The position numbers and the translations under genes are program-made. Shown in pieces: positions 56,950 to 64,000 of a stretch of 64,000 bases of DNA. Positions within the stretch are counted from its first letter, which is position 1; every line of letters begins with the position of its first letter. The notes beneath the pieces were generated by a model. The model was not told where the DNA came from. It searched no databases and worked only from the letters and a program-made list of their open reading frames with translations. The stretch is from the NCBI GenBank assembly GCA_016802295.1, contig JAESIW010000200.1, forward strand, positions 483,980-547,979. The letters run 5' to 3'. Origin of the DNA: Brachionus rotundiformis. Its lineage: Eukaryota > Rotifera > Eurotatoria > Ploima > Brachionidae.

Positions 56950-58006
56950 TTACTTAGTTTTATTGTAAGAAGAGACTAGTTTTTTTAGTCTAAGTCGATC
57001 ACTCTTACCAATGTCAGAGTAAATTTTTGTCTCAACCTCATCGCTGTCAGAGCTCGACTCAGAGCTATACCGATATCTAAAATTAAGAAATAAAGCATAA
57101 ATAAAATGATTGTTTAAATTTTTTTATTAACTTCTTATGACTATTGCTTCTCTTGTTTTTCTTACGCTGCCGAAATGTGTCATTATACTTGTATTCATGT
57201 CCAGACTTTTGCATGTAAAGAGTCTCCAATTGCTGATAATGCATTGGTGAAATTAAAGGCTTTATTAAGTTTATAATCTTTCTATCATTCGAATTAACTA
57301 GCAATTTCCTCAAGCTTAACTCCAACGAATCAATGTCTCCAAACTGGTTGTACCTAGCCAATTCGTTAAGCAGCAGATCTCTCTTCATCTTATCATGCAT
57401 AAAATGTTTATTCACCTAATAAAACGAGTGTTTAAAAATATTGTTCAATTATTTTCTTACAGCTTCATAAAAATCCTGGGAAACTTCTCTTGGGTACGAA
57501 ATGTGATCCAACATTCTAATATACTTTATATCAACTATGGTATTTGCGTCCAGGATCATTTTTAAGTCATATGAGTTTTTAATTGGTAAATTGTTGGCAA
57601 AGAGGATGAGATCGCCCTTTCTAAGACCAGCTAAATAGGCCGGTTGGTCCGGTTCTACAGCATCTATTATTACGGGTAAAGTTCCATCATACCTCAGTCC
57701 AAACGAGTGTTTACCAATGCCAAAGTTTTGCTTGGAAATGAGCTGGGCGTGTCTAAGAGCTGATTGGACACTCACAAAAGGAGCTTGGTTTTTCGAAGCA
57801 TTGACCAAAGACTTGATTGCGTCACTAGAATAGTTGGACACGTTTTTATGGTCTAGCTCAACAATTCTGTCGCCTGATGTGATGCCTGATTTGGCTGCAA
57901 TGCTATCTTGCTCTACATAAATGACATAAGTTGGCCCTGGTCCATATATCCAGAAGCCGTAGTCTTCCGGCCAGTTTAGATTTGAAGAAAATACACCACC
58001 ATTCAT
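56950..58006 (-). CDS. Two-PDZ protein with harmonin-N-like helical domain
   Basis: Exons (minus): 58006-57461, 57415-57132, 57076-56950; 957 nt, 318 aa. PDZ 1 spans about residues 12-85 (GFWIYGPGPTYVIYVEQDS, AAKSGITSGDRIVELD); its ligand loop resembles the GFxIxG type. PDZ 2 spans about 94-170 (FGLRYDGTLPVIIDAVEPD, AYLAGLRKGDLILFANN). Residues about 183-255 form an all-helical segment (LLLNELARYNQFGDIDSLEL, LIKPLISPMHYQQLETLYM) like the harmonin-N-like domain of PDZD7, whirlin and delphilin. A basic then Ser/Asp-rich tail follows. The order PDZ-PDZ-HN is that of the short PDZD7 form; PDZD7 and whirlin build stereocilia or ciliary complexes. Orthology is inference; the domains are clear. Confidence 0.75.
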
Positions 58007-58590
58007 TTTGTTGGCTTTTGTTAAAAGATAGTAAATGCAAATAAATTTTTGTTAAGATTTAATTCAAAAATATAAAGTTAGAGTGTCACATATTGAATCA
58101 AATGATGCCGCTATTTTTCTTATGTAACCGGTTTACGAACTATTGAGAATATTAAATTAAATTTGTGTATAGATAGTTTATTTTATATTGTTATCTATAG
58201 GCAAAAATGAATTAAATTGGTTTATTGAAGTAGAATATTTAGAAAACAGATTTAGAAAAATTTTTTAGTCAATTATTTATTTAGAATATTATCAAATAGA
58301 CGAAGAGATCCGTTTTTAATTATAATCATTTAAAATGGCAAGATTTTTATTAAAATTTAAAAAAAAATTATTAGTATAAAAAGTTTTGAAATTCGCTTAA
58401 TTAATTGAAATAAAAAGCAATATTTTATTTTTAATAAATTAAAATTTAATACTAAAAAATGTAAGTAATAAAAATTTTGTCAAATTTAGTGTTTATATTA
58501 ATAAATATAATATTTTGTGCTTCTAAAATATTTTTTGTTCAAATCAAACCCCTCGATCAAATCCTCGGATTTGAGAAAAGCTAAAGCCTG
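58007..58590. other. AT-rich intergenic DNA
   Basis: Upstream of the PDZ gene; no gene recognised. Confidence 0.45.
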
Positions 58591-58596
58591 AAGCGT

Positions 58597-58935
58597 TTAA
58601 TATGAATGTCTAAATTTCATATCTTTAAAATAGTCAATCAAATCCTTACGTTTAACTCTTTTAAACATATTAATTGAAAGTGGAGTCTTCTTAATAAAAC
58701 CATTTATCATATTAAATAGTTTAACATAAGTACATTGGTTTTTATTAGGCAAGAAAGCATACAACACATCTTTATTTCTAATAATCACGATGTCAAAAGT
58801 CCCATCACAAAACCAATCTCTATGTTTATCTAAAAGTTTCAAATCTTCTTTTGTTGTAAATACTAAAATGCGTTCCGGGTCATCTGATCCACTATCACTC
58901 CACAAAAACTTTTCATTTCTATAAGTTACTCTCAA
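58597..58935 (-). mobile_element. MULE-type transposase fragment
   Basis: A 112-codon open piece has ERILVFTTKEDLKLLDKHRD, WFCDGTFDIV and LYAFLPNKNQCTYVKLFNMI. This is the 'RILIFxTxExLxxL..xxxWFxDGTF...YALLPNKTExTY' signature found in MULE-related (FLYWCH-associated) transposases in animals. The frame ends soon after; inactive. Confidence 0.6.
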
Positions 58936-58991
58936 TTCCTCTTTAATTTCAACTTAAGATAATTCATCAAATTCTTTACCAGCCCTAGCTT

Positions 58992-59258
58992 TTATGCCAA
59001 AATGTTAGATAAACAAAAACCTTTCTTAATTATCTTGATTGATTCAACTACCCATCTAATTTTTGTAATTACTCGTGAATAATTTGCTTCTTTTGTAGTG
59101 TGTTGCAATTTTCCTTGTAAATAACTTGGCATCTTTGCTGAGTATTGCTTGTTTTCAAGGTATTTAATAGAGTCTCGAAAACCCCTATCAACAACAAAAA
59201 TATCATCTTGATAAAACCAATTGTCTACTTCTTCTATTTTTTTAAGAATATTTTGCAT
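58992..59258 (-). mobile_element. DDE_Tnp_4 (Harbinger-like) transposase C-terminal fragment
   Basis: The minus strand encodes DDIFVVDRGFRDSIKYLE, KMPSYLQGKLQHTTKEANYS and SRVITKIRWVVESIK. These match the second Asp (VDRGFRD) and final Glu (RWVVESxN) blocks of the DDE_Tnp_4 superfamily. N-terminal part and ends missing. Confidence 0.7.
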
Positions 59259-59469
59259 TATATTTGCATCATTATTTTTTCCGTTTGAGAGAAGAGAAGA
59301 AATCTCCTGTTTAAATTTATTTTGGACTGTGATAAGGATAAATTAGAAAGAGAAGATTAATTGATATTAAAAAATGAATGTGATTCTAGTGATGAATAAA
59401 TAATAATAAAAATGTTTAATTTTTACAAATAAATCGTTTGAATGATCGTTTTCTGATCAGAGCAAGGAA

Positions 59470-60300
59470 GTTCTTGAGTCGTGTTCGTTGAATTGTAGTT
59501 TACAAAAGAATAGGATAAGTTCTCAAGGAGCTTATCTCAATTGTATTTATACAAACGCCACTTCACTCAATAACAAACTAACGGAGCTTGTTGTTCGGCT
59601 GGACGAGTTGGATAGACCACATATTGTATGTGTATCTGAAACTTGGTTTTCTGAATTTTCGACAACATGTATAACTGGCTATAACTTATACCGAAGAGAT
59701 AGAATGGGACGGGGCGGTGGAGTTTGTATATATTGAGAGCAGATTTCTACTCGATTGAGGTGACGTGCAGAGTTCTCTGTGCAGATGGTGTTGAACAGAT
59801 ATAGTGTGGAGTTAGAAGTGGAGTAGAAAGTGTGTTGGTTGAATGCATGTACAGACCACCAAAAAGTGACTGCTCTGTAACTGTTTGTGTAAATAAATAT
59901 TTAAATGAGGCAAGGAAAATGATAGAAAATAATATATATGATGCTCTTGTAGTTTGTGGAGATTTCAATTTTCCTGAAATTATCTGGACATTAGATGGTG
60001 GAAATGCAAGTGGAGAAAATGAGGTTAGTTTTGTTTAAGGCTTGGAGGAAGCTTTTATGATTCAAGGCTTGGTGAAAGAAGAGTGAGAGGAGACTTGATT
60101 GAAATGTACAAATTAGTCAATGGTTTAGAAAAAGTGGACCTGGTCAGAGATTTAATCAGAAATAGATCAGAATACAATGGTCCTGCTGCGGCGTTAAGAG
60201 GAATAGTATCAGAATTCAGAGAGAAAGTTTCCCTGCTCAAATTAGAAACGATTTTGCAGCTGCGATTAGTGCCAGACATACCTTTTTCTCAAATAGGATA
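59470..60300 (+). mobile_element. Internally deleted CR1-like LINE (endonuclease joined to C-terminus)
   Basis: 59488-59736 encodes the start of an APE-type endonuclease (YTNATSLNNKLTELVVRL, HIVCVSETWFSEF, DRMGRGGGVCIY). 59832-60038 encodes its later part (VECMYRPPKSD, DALVVCGDFNFPEIIW). From 60048 sequence jumps to the ORF2 C-terminus (DSRLGERRVRGDLIEMYKLV, RNRSEYNGPAAALRG). The reverse-transcriptase core, about 1.5-2 kb in related elements, is absent. Frameshifts between pieces; dead copy. Confidence 0.8.
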
Positions 60301-60975
60301 GTTAGTAAAGTATCTTTGAAAATTTTTGAGTTGGGGATATTTTACTAAATCTAAAAGACAAACACTTTTTAACATGTTTAATTTAGTTTATTTTGATAAA
60401 ACTATAAAAGTTACCAAAACATTAATTTAATTTTCAGATTTCTTAAAAAAAATTTGTTCAAGGAAATTTTTTATCAGGGAAAAATAAGTATCCATATCAC
60501 CTTTATCGAACTATAAAGAAAGATTCCCGGCTAAAATGGACCAAAACTTAGATTGATTATAAAGCATGAAAAATTCAATCATATTGGACTAAATTACATA
60601 AATTCTAAATCAGCACATTCAAATTTATAAGAATATTTGAAAAATTGTCTAAGGCATATTTCATATCTTCAGCAAGTATTGCCCCATATGCTTTATTGAT
60701 GTCTATTTTTTTTTGCTTATTTAATTTAATTGATAATTTTAAAAAATTAGATAATTAAGATTTATCATGTAATCTTCTATATCACATTTAAAAGCTGCTC
60801 AGTCATTTTGTCAAGTTATTTTTGAATAAAATGTGAAAATCATGAGATTATAATTTTTTATAATTTGTTAAAATTCTTTCAAAAAACAGTCCTTTAAATT
60901 TTTACTATCTGACTAATATTCTTATTGATAAAAGAAGCCGGTATTTATAATAAGAAAATTTTCATATCTTTCAGA
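60301..60975. other. Intergenic upstream of PPCS
   Basis: AT-rich; no gene. Includes the presumed PPCS promoter. Confidence 0.5.
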
Positions 60976-61932
60976 ATGGAAGACGACTATTCAGCTCTTT
61001 TAAGCCAAGAAACAAAAAACAAAATTGACAACTTTATTAAATTTCATAAAAAAGTATACTGAAAATTCTTATTTTAAAATTTAACTATGAATTTATAATA
61101 GAACAATACCAATCTTGTTTTGGTTACATCTGGCGGAACAACCGTGCCGCTAGAGCATAACACTGTTCGCTTTATTGACAATTTTAGCATTGGCACCAGA
61201 GGCTCTGCGTCAGCTGAGTACTTTATCCAAAAAGGCTATGCAGTTTTGTTTATTCACAGACGAAGATCATTGAAACCATTCGAAAGAAAACTTCACAATG
61301 TTAACATGCTGGAACTGATCACCACAAGTGAGAATAATGGCCAAACTGGATCACTAAGAGTCAATCAATCGCTGATAAATTTTGATTTTAACAAATTATT
61401 GAATTCATACCATAAAGCAACCAGCAATAATCTGCTTTTAAATGTTGATTTTATCACAGTTTTTGAATATTTTGCTCTTTTGGATTACTGCTGCCGGGCT
61501 GTTGACTGTCTTGGCAAAAACGCCTTGGTATATTTGGCAGCGGCTGTGAGTGACTTTTATATTCCTCTGAGCGAAATGCCCAAGCATAAAATACAGTCAA
61601 GCGATGACAACTTAGTGTTGGACTTGAAGCCTGTTCCAAAAATGGTCGGTAAGCTAAAAAGCCAGTGGTGCCCACAAGCATATGTGGTCACTTTCAAACT
61701 AGAGACTGATCCAAATTTGCTGATGGCCAAGACTAAAAAATCCATTGAAAAATACAAACACAATTGTGTTATTGGTAACATTCTGGAGCACAGAAAAAGC
61801 CAAGTTCTTATTCTGGAGTCTAGTGGAAAAACAGTCGACATATGTCTGAATAAAAGCAATCATGATGAAATCGAAGAACTAATTATAAATCACTTGTGTG
61901 ACCGGCACTCTTTGTACAAGAGTCAAAATTAG
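60976..61932 (+). CDS. PPCS: Phosphopantothenate-cysteine ligase
   Basis: Second step of coenzyme A synthesis: joins 4'-phosphopantothenate and cysteine using a nucleoside triphosphate (ATP in human). Exons 60976-61053 and 61102-61932; 909 nt, 302 aa (human 311). Start ATG gives MEDDYSALLSQETKN, then VLVTSGGTTVPLE, VRFIDNFSIGTRG, GYAVLFIHRRRSLKPF, YLAAAVSDFYIPLSEMPKHK, VPKMVGKL and FKLETDPNLLMAK: the CoaB fold signatures in order, as in animal PPCS rather than the bacterial bifunctional form. Only the intron position is inferred; identity is firm. Confidence 0.95.
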
Positions 61933-62475
61933 TTTAGATTTGAAACAAAATTTTTAGTATTTTATTTTTTTTAAATAATAACAAAACAATTGATAATTAA
62001 TTTAAATAAATTTTTATTTCTTATTTTTGTAATATCTGATTTTCTGGTTAGATTTTGCTGCACCACAAGTGAAGACACGCCTTTGGACCATGTACCAAAG
62101 TACATTTCATCCATGCTTAATATTGTTAACTTTGAGCGTAAGCTCTAATAGCTTAATAACGCGTTTAGGTCTTAATGTGTTAAGCCTTAGCTTGATGTTT
62201 TTTTAAAATAAAAAATATAAAAAAATTCACTTTTTGTATTTTTCGATTACTACCGTAAACCCTTGCAAATAAGGGCCCCCAAAATCTTGTCTTTATTGTT
62301 GAATTTAAGCCTTTAGATGGTAGAACATTTTCTCCAAATTAATTATTTTTCAAAGATCTAAGTATACTTTACAAGAAAGCAATATAGATAGAACTAAGCC
62401 ACTTTTGATTGGCTTTATAAAAGGGGATCTTAGAGGAGCACTTATTTGCAAGAGAATACGGTAGTTGTAGTAGGA
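61933..62475. other. Intergenic, no gene seen
   Basis: PPCS 3' flank and AT-rich DNA; probably older LINE sequence toward the right end. Confidence 0.45.
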
Positions 62476-62479
62476 CTAG

Positions 62480-63890
62480 TAGTTTAAAAGATGTTGCTTT
62501 TACTACATCTTCCTGAAGTTTATTCCATTCATTCAGAATGCTATTGGTAAAAAAGCTATTCCTCGGAAGACAATTTATAATTATTTACGAGCTAGACAGT
62601 TGCTATCTTTGGCTACCAGTTTTTATATTAAGACTATACAGTCGAGTTCGGTTATAACGAACTTACTTCGGAACTCTCAAAATGGTTCGTTATAAACGAA
62701 CTTCGTTATATCCGAAACATAAAAAAAGATTAATTTTTTTTTAAAACTTTTATTAAAATAAAAATAAAAAAATAAAATAGACTGGAAGTAAATTAGTTTT
62801 TAAAATAATCTATGATTGTTTTTTGTTTGACCATTAAGCTTAACATTTGGCTCTCGAGTGAATCCAAATTATCGATAGATTGCTCAAAATTGTGCACAGA
62901 TTTAGTAAGATGCTTTCGTATTTGATTTAACATTTTTAGAGCTTGTTGAGTTGTCAAATCTTGTTCGTCTTCTTTATTTTCGTTTGAGTCAATTTCGGTT
63001 TCTTCGTTATCATCATCGCTAGAGTCATATACATTTATTTCTGGACCTGCTTTTTGAGCTTTAACGTATTCGATGACTTCATCGTCTGTTTTTACTTGGT
63101 ATAGTTTTTACTTAATAACGTTTCGTTGCTTGACTTCTAGAATTCATTTTTTTTATTAATTGAGGATCATTTTCTTTTAATTTTTATAGATAAATGTGTG
63201 AATTTTCTCCGATAAAATTAACCGTCTTATGGTTAATTGACAGATAAAGATTAGGATTCAAAAAAAATTCATACTTTTTTGTCAAGTTCGTTATAAAAAA
63301 ATAAATTCTACTGAGAATTTTTAAAAAAGACTTCGTTATAACCGAGTTCGTTATATCCGTAAAAAATAACATTATAAAGATTGTTGTTTTACAATCTATT
63401 GAATTTTTTTTCGCTATAACCGATTTTTCGTTATAAGCGTTTTCGCTTTAACCGAACTTGACTGTAATTGATTCCTTTATTAAATTTAATTTCTTCATAA
63501 TTGTTTACCAATTTGTACATCTGAATTAGACCAACTCTTTATCATCTTGTACTCAAATCAGTTAAATCTAGTCTCAACAAGCATTATATCTTTTTCTAAC
63601 TAAGGACTCTATGCACTGATAGCATATTCCAGATGCGGTCTAACCATTGAACAATACAATAATTTGACACTCTTGCTACAGGGATACTTAAATGCTTTCT
63701 ATTTGCTTTAGCTGTAACATTTTTGACTTGTGTATCAAATTATAAATCACTCTGTGTGTAAATACCCAAATTCGTTTCGACTTTTGACTTACTCATGGTT
63801 TTCAAACCAATCTTATAATCAAACTCTAGATTTTTGTTGCAAATATGAACAACTCTACATTTATCTTCATCAATTCATATTTTTATTTTT
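62480..63890 (-). mobile_element. CR1-like LINE fragment split by a Tigger element
   Basis: Minus strand, upstream part at 63480-63890: pieces such as KSKVETNLGIYTQSDL, QVKNVTAKANRK and RVGLIQMYKLVNNYEEI follow the CR1-like reverse transcriptase C-terminal order. The downstream part at 62480-62638 continues with NSFFTNSILNEWNKLQEDVV, the closing 'VWNxLPxxVV' motif. The intervening 62639-63464 is a separate DNA transposon. Confidence 0.65.
62639..63464 (-). mobile_element. Internally deleted pogo/Tigger element
   Basis: The left end CAGTCGAGTTCGGTTATAAC and right end (complement CAGTCAAGTTCGGTTAAAGC) are Tigger-type terminal repeats with subterminal TTCGTTATA repeats, and TA lies at both edges (62637-62638, 63465-63466). 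Inside, the minus strand at about 62800-63100 encodes an acidic segment (DDEVIEYVKAQKAGPEINVY, DSSDDDNEETEIDSNENKED) and QALKMLNQIRKHL, typical of the C-terminal tail of Tigger transposases. The DDE domain is deleted. Confidence 0.85.
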
Positions 63891-64000
63891 TACTTTATAA
63901 TTTCTTTGCTCAAGCATGTTACCAATAACACAATTGTGTTTATACCAGACTTGTTTTTAAGTCACAGTTTTAATTCAAAGTCTTGACTTGACTTATCACT

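Overview
The window is nuclear DNA from an animal. It is very AT-rich, genes have short introns (about 50-60 bp, with occasional long ones), and the recognisable proteins are animal housekeeping or ciliary proteins: DSTYK, PCYT2, RPS23, TAF6, TYW1, an MMD-type PAQR protein, GAPDH, Chibby and PPCS. Base composition, intron size and the LINE/Tc1/Tigger load fit a monogonont rotifer such as Brachionus, but that placement is inference. There is no operon structure; neighbouring genes are functionally unrelated.

Layout. 1-5.4 kb: gene-free AT-rich DNA with one LINE remnant. 5.5-11 kb: Dusty kinase DSTYK (+), nine exons, with a 2.3 kb intron holding a LINE tail between long inverted arms. 11.1-11.4 kb: a 250-N assembly gap flanked by a near-identical 205 bp repeat of the DSTYK 3' end. 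13.3-14.7 kb: PCYT2 (-). 15.1-15.8 kb: RPS23 (+). 16.4-16.8 kb: possible secreted peptide (+). 17.4-20.3 kb: complete TAF6 (+) with a LINE in one intron. 21.6-23.9 kb: TYW1 (+). 24.4-29.1 kb: accessory DNA with a retropepsin fragment plus AT-hook ORF, LINE tails, a broken Rep/helicase-like relic and a foldback element. 29.7-29.9 kb: tRNA-Ala and tRNA-His side by side. 30.3-31.1 kb: MMD-like (+). 32.1-33.1 kb: GAPDH copy 1 (-). 34.0-36.1 kb: a small candidate gene and an AT-hook protein with a new-looking duplicated domain (both -). 37.7-39.3 kb: a truncated inverted copy of TAF6. 40.4-41.4 kb: GAPDH copy 2 (+). 41.9-46 kb: Chibby (-) between several foldback elements. 48.7-50.8 kb: a secreted 14-repeat WD40 protein (-). 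52-54.6 kb: transposon-rich. 54.7-55.8 kb: unknown Cys-rich protein (-). 57-58 kb: two-PDZ protein (-). 58.6-60.3 kb: transposase and LINE remnants. 61-61.9 kb: PPCS (+). 62.5-63.9 kb: a LINE split by a Tigger element.

The most unusual items are a 152 bp element present twice, made of four successive hairpins and flanked by perfect 6 bp target-site duplications; two GAPDH genes that look identical in the coding region but have unrelated flanks; a predicted extracellular, possibly membrane-anchored WD40 protein; and the inverted partial TAF6 duplicate. Exon boundaries were placed by hand from GT/AG sites, frame continuity and family knowledge; no alignment or database search was run.
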